Shown here in pieces: positions 23,471 to 34,105 of a stretch of DNA of 64,000 nt. A model generated the notes under the pieces. It did no database searches, had not been told where the DNA came from, and was given only the letters and a program-made list of their open reading frames with translations. The stretch is from Actinernus sp. WN-2022. Taxonomy: Eukaryota > Cnidaria > Anthozoa > Actiniaria > Actinernidae. Positions within the stretch are counted from its first letter, which is position 1; the number at the start of each line of letters is the position of its first letter. The position numbers and the translations under genes were made by a program. The stretch covers positions 56,705,352 to 56,769,351 of the forward strand of contig JAOWCC010001634.1 in assembly GCA_030867875.1 (NCBI GenBank). Direction: 5' to 3'.

Positions 23471-24684
23471 GAGCATGCTCTACCAACTGAGATAACCAGT
23501 GAATCCCTGACCTCCCGCACACTAGAGCATGCTCTACCAACTGAGATAACCAGTGAACCCACGACCTCCCGCACACTAGAGCATGCTCTACCAACTGAGA
23601 TAACCAGTGAACCCCTGACCTCCCGCACACTAGAGCATGCTCTACCAACCGAGATAACCAGTGAACCCACGACCTCCCGCACACTAGAGCATGATCTACC
23701 AACCGAGATAACCAGTGAATCCCTGACCTCCCGCACACTAGAGCATGCTCTACCAACCGAGATAACCAGTGAACCCACGACCTCCCGCACACTAGAGCAT
23801 GATCTACCAACCGAGATAACCAGTGAATCCCTGACCTCCCGCACACTAGAGCATGCTCTACCAACCGAGATAACCAGTGAACCCCTGACCTCCCGCACAC
23901 TAGAGCATGCGCATGCTCTACCAACCGAGATAACCAGTGAACCCACGACCTACCGCACACTAGAGAATGCTCTACCAACCGAGATAACCAGTGAATCTCT
24001 GACCTCCCGCACACTAGAGCATGCTCTACCAACCGAGATAACCAGTGAATCCAACCCTCCCGCACACTAGAGCATGCTCTACCAACCGAGATAACCAGTG
24101 AATCCCTGACCTCCCGCATACTAGAGCATGCTCTACCAACTGAGATAACCAGTGAATCCCTGACCCCCCGCACACTAGAGCATGCTCTACCAACTGAGAT
24201 AACCAGTGAATCCCTGACCCCCCGCACACTAGAGCATGCTCTACCAACTGAGATAACCAGTGAATCCCTGACCCCCCGCACACTAGATCATGCTCTACCA
24301 ACTGAGATAACCAGTGAATCCCTGACCCCCCGCACACTAGATCATGCTCTACCAACTGAGATAACCAGTGAATCCCTGACCCCCCGCACACTAGATCATG
24401 CTCTACCAACTGAGATAACCAGTGAATCCCTGACCCCCCGCACACTAGATCATGCTCTACCAACTGAGATAACCAGTGAATCCCTGACCCCCCGCACACT
24501 AGATCATGCTCTACCAACTGAGATAACCAGTGAATCCCTGACCCCCCGCACACTAGATCATGCTCTACCAACTGAGATAACCAGTGAATCCCTGACCGCC
24601 CGCACACTAGATCATGCTCTACCAACTGAGATAACCAGTGAATCCCTGACCTCCCGCACACTAGAGCATGCTCTACCAACTGAG
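23471..24684 (-). repeat. 54-bp satellite of tRNA-like units, about 22 copies
   Basis: Read on the minus strand each unit contains TATCTCAGTTGGTAGAGC, nearly identical to a tRNA A box and D-loop, and a weak B-box-like stretch GGTCAGGGATTC. The first unit abuts GTTAATTCGAAACCC, a better B-box match, which may be the parent tRNA-like sequence. Units vary at a few positions (GAGCATGCTC or GATCATGCTC; CTCCCG or CCCCCG). Because 54 is divisible by 3, long open frames arise here; they are not genes. The array lies in host intron 2. Confidence 0.85.
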
Positions 24685-24759
24685 TGAGGTGGTACTCTTA
24701 TAGTTTGCTGACAATATCACGGCAGTCGTGCGCATGTCATGTCTCGTTCTTTTTTTCAG

Positions 24760-24944
24760 TCCCAGGTACTGAGCACACCTTCTAACGGTCTTAGTAACTG
24801 GGTAAGTGCTGGAGTCGAGTACACCAATGGCTCCGTCTGGGTCGCTCAGATATCTTTCCAAAGCTTCGTCCACTGGGATCCTAAACCAGCCTTGATTTTA
24901 ACGTCTTCAGTGGTGCAAGGGGAAACTGAGGAAGTGTTATCTGG
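24760..24944 (+). CDS. Host gene exon 3
   Basis: A polypyrimidine tract and TTTCAG precede the exon; the donor GTAAGA follows. Phase 0 at the start, two extra bases at the end. It encodes SQVLSTPSNGLSNWVSAGVE and onward to EEVLSG, a strand-rich extracellular stretch with an N-glycosylation site (NGS). It joins exon 4 in frame. Confidence 0.7.
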
Positions 24945-25738
24945 GTAAGAAATGACTTGTATTGGTCATAATGGCAACTGAGTATCAGGTGTCCAATAAA
25001 TGGCATTGTGCTCTTTAATGGTTTTACATTATACACTGGGGCAAATGCGCCATTCTGGCATTTTGAGGCCGCCTCCTTAACATTGTGCGCTTCAATGGTT
25101 TAAAATTAATAGCTTAAAATTACCAAAAGAAACAAAGAATCCCAAAATGCATTATTTTGGCGTGAGAACTCCGATATGTAGTTCGCGCGAGAATGGAGGC
25201 AAACTTTTTTTTTTTTAAGTACCTTATTCGTACTTAATTTCGCGCGAACTTAATTTCGCGATTTTGGCTTTCGCGAGGCTTTAATTTCGCCATTTCATGA
25301 AGAAAAAATGAAAAAGAGCATTAAATTGCCTTTAACTATTAAAAGACTGCTTGCATGGAGAATATTTGGAACAAGACGCCCGTTGGGCATTATACTCGGG
25401 CTTTCAGTTAGGGAGGAGGCAAAATTTTCTAAAACAATTCATGTAAAGAATTGATGACTTTGTGAAAACATTAAAAATGGCACTTGAAATTAGTTTCTAG
25501 CATTAAATGCATGTGTTACGTTTTCCAAACTTTAAGACAGGAAATCGTCAATACAATGTTCTAATAATTTTTGTACAGCAGAGAATTGTGTTATTAAACA
25601 TGTAGTAGAAATAAAAAAATGGTGCCATTTGAAGAATTATTCTTAATGTCAAAAGAGCATAACGAATAAATACAACCTTAACTTGGGCCACTTTTAATTA
25701 ATACATGGAGTTCTAGCATATTTTTGTGTCATACATGG

Positions 25739-26125
25739 TTTGTGCTAGGGGAGCAGGATAATTGATTCACTACTCATGCTTGTGATAATTTACATTGCAA
25801 TCACATATGGGAGCTTCTAATTACAAAGTTTTACTGATAATTAAATTGAGGCTTCACGAGGGTTGTCACTGAAGGGACTGGTCAGAAATTAGCATGGGAA
25901 GGAGGTTGAGATTTTTTTGAATCCCCAAAAATGGAGGGTCATAAATCATGGGAACTGAAAAAAGGGGTGATAATAGGGGAGAAAGGGTCAAAATATTTCA
26001 TACTCATTGTCCAGGGAGGGTTATTTTTTTTATTTCATTCTCTACCCACACCCCCCCCCCCCCCCTCCCCTCCCCCCCTTGCATCTCCCCTGCAAATGTT
26101 TGACTAGTCCCTAATATTTTTAGCC
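25739..26125. repeat. Dispersed direct repeat, copy 1
   Basis: It shares long stretches with 27083-27625, for example TGATTCACTACTCATGCTTG and ACTGATAATTAAAT, and ends in a poly-C tract (26049-26070) followed by GCATCTCCCCTG. Confidence 0.75.
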
Positions 26126-27082
26126 TGGCTTTGAGAGAAGAATAAATTACTTTAGATTCTTTTTACAAGAGTTACATATATAAATTCTTTTGAAGAAGAA
26201 TTGTGATTCTTTGTCTCCAGAGAAGCCATATAATAAGAATATTATATTAGTCATGTAAAAAGAATCCTATTTTACACGGTGCCTGTTATGCGAACTTCCA
26301 TGGAAAGCAGAAAGCAAATTGCAGCCATGTTTGTAACATTAACAGTATATAGCTACATGTGTTTGAGAAAATATACATGTGGCAACACAAGACCAGTGAT
26401 AAATAGTGAACACGAATGATTAATTGACTGCAGTTTATACACATCTGAATAGCTGTAGCTAGCTATAGGGTTGATTGTGTTCTACACTAACTCCAACTAT
26501 TGCTTTACACTGTATACTACACTGCAAAATGTGCTACGAATGCTCAAATAAATGATAACCACATGAAACACACATGTAGATATAGCCACATAAGCATCGC
26601 ATCCGATGATTTAATGTTACACAAAGATAATTACAGTTTTATACCCAGATACATCCCCTTTTATATTAACATATAAGTCAATACATTCAAAATTAGTTAA
26701 AAACAAGCATTTTTGATCAGGATTATTTACACTGTCCACATCATTGCAGCAATCTTTCAGCCTTTTGTGTTACCACAGGAAGCCCAGTCCTTTCTCTTAT
26801 AAAAATATGTTGAACGCACTTTGATAATCTATGATTACTTCTAGTTTAACTCCTGTCATAGCTTTGTATACAGTATTGAAGCATTTTTCGATCATGCCAG
26901 AGTGCGAGTTCTGCACACATGTATACTTGTCTTCTATAATTTTCTAGGGATTGAAAACAAATTTTCTAGCCAGTATTTCAGAAAATTTTTTATAGGGACA
27001 TTTTTTTCAAATCCAAACGTTTTAGGCTAACTTACTCTCCCGAACAGCTTTTTAACCGAAAACTGTGTTGGGTGCCCTAATG

Positions 27083-27625
27083 GTTTGTACTAGGGGAGCA
27101 GGATAATTGATTCACTACTCATGCTTGTGATAATTTACATGATTGCTATCACATGGGTGTACTAGATGGCAAACAAATCTTAATTCTTATATTTAAAGGC
27201 ACTTGTATGAGATCGGTAGTGTTGTTAACAAAACCTGTTTTGTAAATGCTATTTTCCACCTTCCAATTCTCAACCCCCAAAGGTGGTCACGGTCCCTTAC
27301 GGGAGCTTCTAATTACGAAGTTTTACTGATAATTAAATCGGGGTTTCATGAGGGTTGTCGCTGAAGGGACTGGTCAGAAATTAGCAGGGGGGAGGGGGTT
27401 GAGATGGAGGGTAAAATTGTTTTGAATCCCCCAAAATGGAGGGTCATAAATCATGGGGAACTGAAAAAGGGATGGTTATAGGGGAGAAACAGTCAAAATA
27501 TTTCATACTCATTGTCCAGGGAGGGTTATATATTTTTTAGACTTTTTGATTTCATTATCGACACCCCCCCCCCCCCCCCCCCCCCCCCTGCATCTCCCCT
27601 GTAATTTTTGACTAGTCCCTAATGT
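27083..27625. repeat. Dispersed direct repeat, copy 2
   Basis: Second copy of the block at 25739, with an extra internal stretch (about 27150-27290). It also ends in a long poly-C tract (about 27562-27589) followed by GCATCTCCCCTG. Both copies may be one repeat family rather than a segmental duplication. Confidence 0.75.
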
Positions 27626-28417
27626 TTAATAAAATAGTGTGTGCGTTGATTTCATGCATGTACACCACTTGGAAAATTACTATTTAAAGAGGGTAACACT
27701 ATTAAACTAGTATACACAGAGAAATGTGTGGCCCTCCTACCCTGCGAGCAGAGGGTTTCTGCTCTCTTTGCCTTTCCTCCGAGTAGCACTGAACCTCTCG
27801 AGACCTGTATTCTGATTGCACCCATAATACTATACTTCTATGGTTTTTGTACTGCACTTTCTAAAGATTAGGGTGTTTTCTATTGTTGGGTAGGCCAATA
27901 CTATCGCTCGTTTCGAGAAGTTCCACCCGACCTCTTTCCTGCCGCCGAGAGAAACCTCTGCCCACGAAACGATTACATGCGCCACGGTATCTCGATTTCC
28001 ATTGTCCGAGAAAAACGAGACGGTACACTTGTAGATTTCAGATTGTCCATTTCAGATTGTCCATTTCCTATTGTTAACAGCAAGAGTCGAGCCGAAGAAG
28101 AGAAAATAAATTTCCTTCTTCGGGGATATAAATCAAAGCTTTCTTTTGGATAAATTAAGGTAGATTTATTGAACGGTAATTTCAAGGTCTTCTGTGCAGT
28201 TCAGCAAAATAATAAGTAGACAAAGCCGGAGTTTCAAGCCTGTTCGATCGTATCAATCGTCGGCAAACATAAAACTGCGTGACGACATAAATATAAACGG
28301 CTTCCACTCGTTTTTTCTATCACTGAGATGCCGACGCTGGCCTAGAACCATGCTTTTAACAGAAACGAATATTAAATAACAACAATGCAAACTGGTAAGT
28401 TTTGTTGTTTTACTTAC

Positions 28418-28627
28418 ATTTCGGTACAAATATTTCACAACGTCAGGCCACATGCGATCAGGAGGGCCACCTATAATCCCTAATCCTTTCGTAAAATGTG
28501 AAAAATTTCCATCCAAAGTCCTTCTAGAAAAACTCAACATCTTGCCACTGAAATCCATCGAAGAAACACTCTTGACTCTTGTGTGTTCGTCGGCTCCGAC
28601 AAGGGCACCAGTTGCAATATCCTGAGC
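28418..28627 (-). CDS. Exon-like open stretch on the antisense strand
   Basis: On the minus strand, acceptor CCTTCCAACAG and donor GTAAGT bracket 210 nt with no stop in the phase starting AQDIATGALVGADEHTR and ending PDVVKYLYRN. The 70 codons have ordinary protein composition. It lies inside host intron 3 in antisense and no partner exon was found nearby. It may be a nested gene, a captured exon or chance. I do not recognise the protein. Confidence 0.35.
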
Positions 28628-29265
28628 CTGTTGGAAGGCTTTCCCACGAATGAATTTAAATATTTCCCACGAATGAAGTTAAATAAAACATTAAGCTGCT
28701 TATATTTGAGAGAAGTGAGAGCGGACGACCTCGTACCATCTGAAAATCAGGCTACCGAATCCCGGGTTGCCGCGATCTTGTTAAGTATCCCGAGCGATAT
28801 CGAATCTGATTGGTTCATCTTGTCACGTGTTGAGTCAACGCGTGCAGTGTGATTGGTTGACCGCGCGAAAGCTCGACAGAGAAAATAAAAAGAATAAAAA
28901 TAAACACTTGCGAAACTTGACTCGTGCCTCGGTTTAATTGGGTTCCTCGGAAGCAAACGATCGTACATAGTTGTCTGGAGACTAGTTACATAATGACAAA
29001 GTTCGAATTAGTAGAATTAATGCAAGTCGGTAGCACAACATCGTATAAATAATACAATCATTATTTTCATTTTCTGCAATAAAATCCCTATGTAATCTAT
29101 ATAGTAAATCTAATTGAACTTTAACAATAGTGAGTTAATAAAAAATGTCTAAAATTATTACTATACTCATAATTAACTGTTGATGACACTGTCAGTCAAC
29201 AACCGTCGGAACTCCTTAAACGACGTGGTATACGTTATATCAATACTGATTACAGTCATCTACAG

Positions 29266-29446
29266 CTCTCGGCTGGACGTCCGTGTTAACGTGAGCCACG
29301 ACGTCATAAAGACCAGATCAGCAGCACATGACGTCATGGTCAGTCTCAGCACACCTTCCTTCTTGACCTTCGTTTCCATGACACCTGCTGCTGGTTCTGC
29401 TAGTGCTCAATTGGTAAGCGGCGCAGGAGGAATCGCCAAGATCAAG
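29266..29446 (+). CDS. Host gene exon 4
   Basis: The acceptor GTCATCTACAG gives the one base needed to complete the exon 3 codon. The frame then reads SRLDVRVNVSHDVIKTRSAA and continues to GIAKIK before GTAACT. An alternative donor in the same phase (GTAAGC at 29413) would drop the last 11 residues. Strand-rich extracellular sequence; family not recognised. Confidence 0.6.
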
Positions 29447-30180
29447 GTAACTAGCTACGCAACAAGTACACTCCAGGCCTGAATTCCTCGAAGCCCGATT
29501 AGTGGTAATCCAGGATTAAATTTTAACTGAGGATTCTCGGATCAATCACGGTTTCTGAGAATCCCCCACCCCTCCCCCACACTTCACCCAACCTTTAATG
29601 GTAATCATTAATAGAACTATGTTATACAAGGGAGGGGTGGGTGGGTGGGTTTCTCTCGTTTCTCTATTCTATGTTTAAGAGTAGAAAGCGGGTACTACTC
29701 GTTCCTTGTCAAACTCAATACGTTTTAATCCCAATCAGTAATCCACGAGTTTAGCCTGGATTAGCTTAATCGGTTTATTGTATGTTTGTCAATGTTGTTA
29801 TAATTATGTCTCTGGTATTTTTTCTTATTCAGTTAATTTATCTTGCACTATTCTGTTTTGAATTTTGATCGACTAAAATTTGCTAGCCGCCCTGCATGGG
29901 CAGTACACCTGCCGTCGTTTCGAACTTTGCCTTCCTCTCGTTGTATCGGAGCAACACTAGCTCTTTAATTATACGGATATTATAATAGGTCCGACAGCTA
30001 TGAGTCGCGCACTTCTTGGCTACCCTTCCTACTTTGAATAACAGAACTACATGACATCTTAATACTAATGCACAAGGTCAAATATCAGTTAATGTCAACA
30101 TATACATACAAGCACTATTCTCTGCAATGCTAATGAAAATAATCGTTACAACTTAATGAATTCTGGCTTTTGGACACCTC
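29447..30180. other. Host intron 4, first part
   Basis: No gene is seen. A GGGT-rich run lies near 29632-29650. Confidence 0.5.
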
Positions 30181-30185
30181 GATTT

Positions 30186-30290
30186 TACAGTCAGGGTAGC
30201 GTGTGATGTACACAATGTACAGCCAGGGTAACGTGTGATGTACGGTAACGTGTGATGTACGGTAACGTGTGATGTACAGTCAGGGTCTTC
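30186..30290. repeat. Short tandem repeat containing GTAACGTGTGATGTAC
   Basis: About four copies of an 18-bp unit with CAGGG-containing variants at both ends. Confidence 0.8.
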
Positions 30291-30349
30291 AAGCTGGCGG
30301 TGAAATAAAATTTAGCAATCCCATAAACTGATACCAACTGGTCTCTACA

Positions 30350-31390
30350 TGCATACATACAGACATACATACACTTTATTTATCCTTAAACAAATATGTT
30401 ATTTATATTAATATATACATGATAAAGCTGTTTTTTATACACGAGCAATTGAATATTTGTAATAATTACTAACTAATTACATTTGAGTGGTAGCAAAATC
30501 ATATTGCCTAATCAGACGGTTAAAGTCATTATAAGTATTGAGAACTCTATGGCTGTCGGGTATGGAGTTCCAAACTTTATTTAGCTCAGTGCAAAGTATC
30601 GAAATGAGTGAAGGCCATACGAAGTTGTAGATGGTTTAGGAAGGCTGAGAATATTACTGCCTCTCAGAGAATAAGCTACTGATCTTAAGTTGAACATACC
30701 TTTTAAGTATCCATCGTAATTTTCAAAATGCAGACATTTAAAAAGTGTGAGCAGCATATTCTTAATGCGCCTATTGTTCAAAGAGGTAGTTCCTGTATTC
30801 TTAGCAGCTGATTATAATCGAAGCCCTTATCCTTAAAAATAAACCTAAGAACACGTCTATTTAATGCCTCTGAGTTTGTCGGAATTGCGACTACCACAGA
30901 AATGCCACACCATAGAAGAGTAATAAAAGTGAGGTAGTAAGAAGGCCTTATACAGCCGTAACATGGTACTGTTTGGAATAAGTTTACGGAACCTAATCAT
31001 AACATTAAATTGGTTGTTTACTTTTTGACATATGGTTGTGATGTACTCCTTGAAGCTCAGATCATTATCTAATGTCATGCCTAGAAGATCCAGTTTGTCT
31101 TTTACTGGAAAGGAGAACTGCCCAACACCATTACTTGGTTATTAGTTGGGTTAGCGATTATTCCATTTTTTTATACCAAGAGTCTGCTATATATGTGGAC
31201 ATCATGCTGCAGTCGACTGTTAATTTCAGTTATAGGTCCTTATCAGAGTAGTACAGTTGTCCGTCATCCGCATAAACATTCAGTTTCACTAATTTAATGT
31301 GAAAAAATAAGTCGTTGATAAATATGTTAAAAAACGTTGGTCCTAGAACGCTTCCCTGAGACACGCCTCTCTTTACAACATTAAAAATAC
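30350..31390 (-). pseudogene. Non-LTR retrotransposon fragment (RT end to 3' tail)
   Basis: On the minus strand the RT motifs GVSQGSVLGPTFFNIFIND and VYADDGQLYYS are readable near 31375-31240. They are followed by the post-RT segment (LRLYKAFLLPHFYYSSMVW, 31078-30857) and the C-terminal part (30781-30581) in another frame. A CATACATA-rich tail lies at 30350-30372. Stops and frameshifts mark it as dead. Confidence 0.75.
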
Positions 31391-32171
31391 AATATATACA
31401 GTAAACTTCATTAACGTTTCATTACGTTCTAGCACGTATGTACTAATCGGACACAACATAAATAACTCAATGGTCCTCAATAACTAAACGGCTAAAATTA
31501 TGCATAAAATTATATTGTCGCTAACTCCCGATACCTAAAATAAAGGTAGTTATATGCTCTTATCCCACTGAAACGAGCATAAAACATTTTATTGCTAAAC
31601 TGCATTAAACATGCACAAACAACAGATAAGGGGCGGGAATCTCGTTTATTGATACTTGTCGGACACGTATAATTCGAAATATTGTAACATTCAATATAAA
31701 ATCCTACGTTGTGTCAGCTTTGCCGTAGGCCTTGCATGGACTTCGTATACATAGATGTGTAGTCAGTACATTTCTTCTATTCTTAACATATGTCCTAAAG
31801 AAATTAGGTATCAAAGTAGAGAAACGCCTTCGATTGATTCTTCAATATTAATCACTCCTCTTTATACCCTCAACGGTATCCCAACAGGATTACATCATAA
31901 CATTCTGCACCCACTTATGCACATTCCGTAAACGTAACGCTATAAAATATATTTCTTAACTGAGGCAGGTTGTAGTTCTTACAACTGCATTTTTCGATTT
32001 TGTAAGTTCCTTATTTCTTATTACTTTCGTTCTTTTCTCATCATGTGATAGTTTATACCATAACAGTGGTCCTAAGTACATAATAGAGTGGTTACCATAT
32101 GTGACCATTACACGTTAACCTGTTTGCATTCTCTTTCAGTTAGGACATTAACAAGTGCCTTTTTTTTTCAG
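31391..32171. other. Host intron 4, last part
   Basis: AT-rich, no supported gene. A pyrimidine tract (32159-32169) leads to the exon 5 acceptor. Confidence 0.55.
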
Positions 32172-32358
32172 ATTCCACAGTTGAACTTCACGCAAGAGGG
32201 TATATTTAACGTCACGTATAACATTGATCCTAGTAAAGCACCGGCTGATGACAAGATACATATCGGCGCCGTCTATGTGCTGGTGAAGTTTTGCTGTCCG
32301 AACTCCAACAAATCACTTGACATAAAATCCATCGAACCCTTCAAGTTCTACGTACCAC
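32172..32358 (+). CDS. Host gene exon 5
   Basis: The acceptor TTTTTTTTTCAG and donor GTGAGT bracket the exon. Phase 0 at the start, one extra base at the end. It encodes IPQLNFTQEGIFNVTYNIDP and onward to FKFYVP, with two N-glycosylation sites and a CC pair. The extra C joins AT of exon 6 as a His codon. Polinton A begins only 94 bp downstream of the donor. Confidence 0.7.
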
Positions 32359-32446
32359 GTGAGTTTGGAGTAGTTGTTATCCAGATATTTTCTCCGACGT
32401 GCAACACAGCGAAATAAAATAGCATAACTTATTTCTTTTGAATACA

Positions 32447-32451
32447 TCTTT
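32447..32451. repeat. Target site duplication of Polinton A, left
   Basis: TCTTT here matches TCTTT at 47931-47935, directly outside the element ends. Polintons usually make 5-6 bp duplications; the sixth base differs on either side. Confidence 0.6.
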
Positions 32452-32585
32452 AGTAGTATAGTCGGCGTCAAAATGATACCCGTTTTTCTTGCACAAGAAA
32501 ACTCAAAAAGTGAATTCAGAAATTCATTTTTGAGTTTTCTTGTGCAAGAAAAAAGGGTATCAGTTTTGACGCCGACTATACTACT
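32452..32585. repeat. Terminal palindrome of Polinton A, left
   Basis: The first 134 bp of the terminal repeat form an almost perfect hairpin. AGTAGTATAGTCGGCGTC opens it and GACGCCGACTATACTACT closes it. The inner arms include TTTTTCTTGCACAAGAAAAC and the apex is near GTGAATTCAGAAATTCA. The right end of the element carries its exact reverse complement. Confidence 0.85.
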
Positions 32586-32697
32586 AGGGGTAACTAAGGG
32601 TCATTCAAAGTGTCACTAGACATTCTTGTACATAAAATCCAACTTGATAATCCTATTAGAGATATAATTACATATAGTTATATCGATCTCTTCCACT
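32586..32697 (+). promoter_or_regulatory. Subterminal repeat and F-box gene promoter
   Basis: After the palindrome comes GGGTCATTCAAAGTGTCACT, then CATATAGTTATATCGA directly upstream of the ATG at 32698. The TATAGTTATA core recurs before most genes of both elements. CAAAGTGTCACTAGA recurs before the Cys-rich gene (33382). Confidence 0.6.
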
Positions 32698-33375
32698 ATG
32701 GATTATATATCGTGCCTCCCTCTAGAAATCTTGACTAGGATCGTAGAGCATGCAGATCCTTGGTCATTCGCAAGTATCTCAAGGACATCGAAACGCCTAA
32801 ACGATGCCGCATCTCTTGCGCGCTACAAAAATGTAGACCAAGTGTTCCGTAAACTAGCACTATGCTTTGGTTTGAGGTCTACTCATAGTGACGACGATCG
32901 AGACGAATTGGCTCGAACTTTCGGTATTTCCGCAAGCTCCATTGACGATAGCTTTTCTCTTCTCTACGCCAGCGAATATGGGGATCTTAATGCTGTTAAG
33001 TGGCTCATCAAGCACTTACGTTTCGAAATGATGGACAGACACGCCAATCACGTTCTACGCGCTGCCCTTGAGTATGGTCATCTTGGTATCGCTAAGTGGC
33101 TCATTAAGCACTTCCAGTTCACCAAAGAGGATAAAGCCGTCAGTTTTGCTATATTAGGTGCCAGTAGGAATGGTCATCTTAATAACGTTAAGTGGCTCAT
33201 GCGACGTTTTCAGATAACCCTAGAGTATGAATGCATTGATCTTGCTATAGAATACGCCTGTAACAATGGTCATCTTGATACCGCTAAATGGTTCGTTAAG
33301 TGGCAGTACTCCCAGCTCACAGAGGACGAAAGGGTTGTACTACGCAACTACATGGATGCTCATTCTGCCACTTAG
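32698..33375 (+). CDS. F-box and ankyrin-repeat protein (Polinton A)
   Basis: 225 aa. Residues 6-38 (LPLEILTRIVEHADPW and SISRTSKRLND) fit an F-box, which recruits SKP1-cullin ubiquitin ligases. Four ankyrin-like repeats follow from about residue 88, each with the core GHLxxxKWLI (YGDLNAVKWLIKH, YGHLGIAKWLIKH, NGHLNNVKWLMRR, NGHLDTAKWFVKW). This repeat style resembles ankyrin proteins of giant viruses. It would act as a substrate adaptor in the infected or host cell, perhaps degrading a defence factor; that role is inference. It is the outermost gene, preceded by the shared promoter core in the terminal repeat. It is not part of the usual Polinton core. Confidence 0.75.
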   Translation: MDYISCLPLEILTRIVEHADPWSFASISRTSKRLNDAASLARYKNVDQVFRKLALCFGLRSTHSDDDRDELARTFGISASSIDDSFSLLYASEYGDLNAVKWLIKHLRFEMMDRHANHVLRAALEYGHLGIAKWLIKHFQFTKEDKAVSFAILGASRNGHLNNVKWLMRRFQITLEYECIDLAIEYACNNGHLDTAKWFVKWQYSQLTEDERVVLRNYMDAHSAT

Positions 33376-33552
33376 GAAGCCAAAGTGTCACTAGATATTC
33401 GCGCACCTAAGAAATCCAAACTTGAAGTATATGTTAAAGGAATGATTACTATACTGTATATTGCCACCGAATGGTATTAGTATATATTCTTTATTCCACG
33501 ATATTAGCATTCGTTGTAATCTTAGTACGCATTAACACCATACAGATCAAAC
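33376..33552 (+). promoter_or_regulatory. Spacer between F-box and Cys-rich genes
   Basis: It repeats CAAAGTGTCACTAGATATTC from the terminal region and has an AT-rich core ATACTGTATATTGCC. It probably holds the promoter of the next gene, whose ATG follows ACAGATCAAAC. Confidence 0.4.
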
Positions 33553-33990
33553 ATGTCGAAGAAGGACTCAAACGTAGACACCGCAATAACTTGTGATTGG
33601 TTGATGAGAGGGAAGGACACGAAATGTCCAAAGAAGATTTCGAAGACAACGAAGTTCTGTTCCCAGCATAACTATCAAATCTCAAAAGGCTGTGCCCCAT
33701 ATGTACCATGCTCGAAGTGCGGTAAAGGATGTCGTACTGATTACGAGCTTTGCTCAGGATGTGACCGTCTTACCATCAAGGTGAAGTCTTCCGGTGTCTA
33801 TATAAGACGCGCTAAGAAGTCCAGCAAGACGCTAGAGGGTCCAAGAAAGGAGGAGCCAAACATGGTGGAACCGGAGGTAGCATTGCCCGCTGAATCAAGA
33901 GTGCTGGAACCAGTGGAAGGTCTCGGAGAGTCTCTCAACCATGCGCTCAACGAGGTGTTGGCTGCCTTGAGGAACGAGAAGAACGCTTAG
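33553..33990 (+). CDS. Cys-rich putative zinc-binding protein (Polinton A)
   Basis: 145 aa. The first half has ordered metal ligands: C14, C25, C36 and H39, a C-x10-C-x10-C-x2-H pattern seen in small proteins of large DNA viruses. CxxC pairs at 53-56 and 67-70 with Cys 60 between them suggest a zinc ribbon. A basic stretch (RRAKKSSK) near 87 is followed by an acidic tail. DNA, RNA or protein binding is plausible. No specific function is recognised. The gene ends just before a conserved hairpin. It is about 92% identical to its copy in Polinton B. Confidence 0.65.
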   Translation: MSKKDSNVDTAITCDWLMRGKDTKCPKKISKTTKFCSQHNYQISKGCAPYVPCSKCGKGCRTDYELCSGCDRLTIKVKSSGVYIRRAKKSSKTLEGPRKEEPNMVEPEVALPAESRVLEPVEGLGESLNHALNEVLAALRNEKNA

Positions 33991-34000
33991 GAATAGCCAC

Positions 34001-34075
34001 GAAAAAAGAAAAAAGGAAGAATGAAGAAGGTCGTTGCGGGGCCCTCTTCATTCTTCTTTTTTTTTTCTTTTTTTC
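34001..34075. terminator. Conserved hairpin 1, Polinton A
   Basis: A- and T-rich arms extend a stem GGAAGAATGAAGAAGG / CCCTCTTCATTCTTC around a TCGTTGCGG loop. The same stem recurs at 42824 and in Polinton B (54217, 63134). It lies between two genes of the same direction, so a transcript end or processing signal is likely. Confidence 0.55.
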
Positions 34076-34081
34076 TATTGA

Positions 34082-34105
34082 ACGTACGACATCTATAGTT
34101 GTATC
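34082..34105 (+). promoter_or_regulatory. Promoter core of the TFIIB-like gene
   Basis: CATCTATAGTTGTATC immediately precedes the ATG, a variant of the shared TATAGTTATA core. Confidence 0.5.

Larger units (their letters stand above)
24945..29265 (+). other. Host intron 3, repeat-rich
   Basis: It contains AT-rich sequence, a duplicated block (25739-26125 and 27083-27625) with poly-C tracts, and an exon-like stretch on the minus strand (28418-28627). I see no other gene in it. Confidence 0.55.

Noticed and set aside
23455..24679. Long open frames of 163, 272 and 217 codons on the minus strand with repeated LVISVGRACSSVRE or HWLSQLVEHALVCG
   Set aside because: They come from the 54-bp satellite, whose length is a multiple of three. 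The frames are artefacts of a tRNA-like repeat, not a repeat protein.
28583..28852. 89-codon plus-strand frame MFVGSDKGTSCN
   Set aside because: It overlaps the better supported antisense exon-like stretch, contains a short direct repeat and has no recognisable motif.
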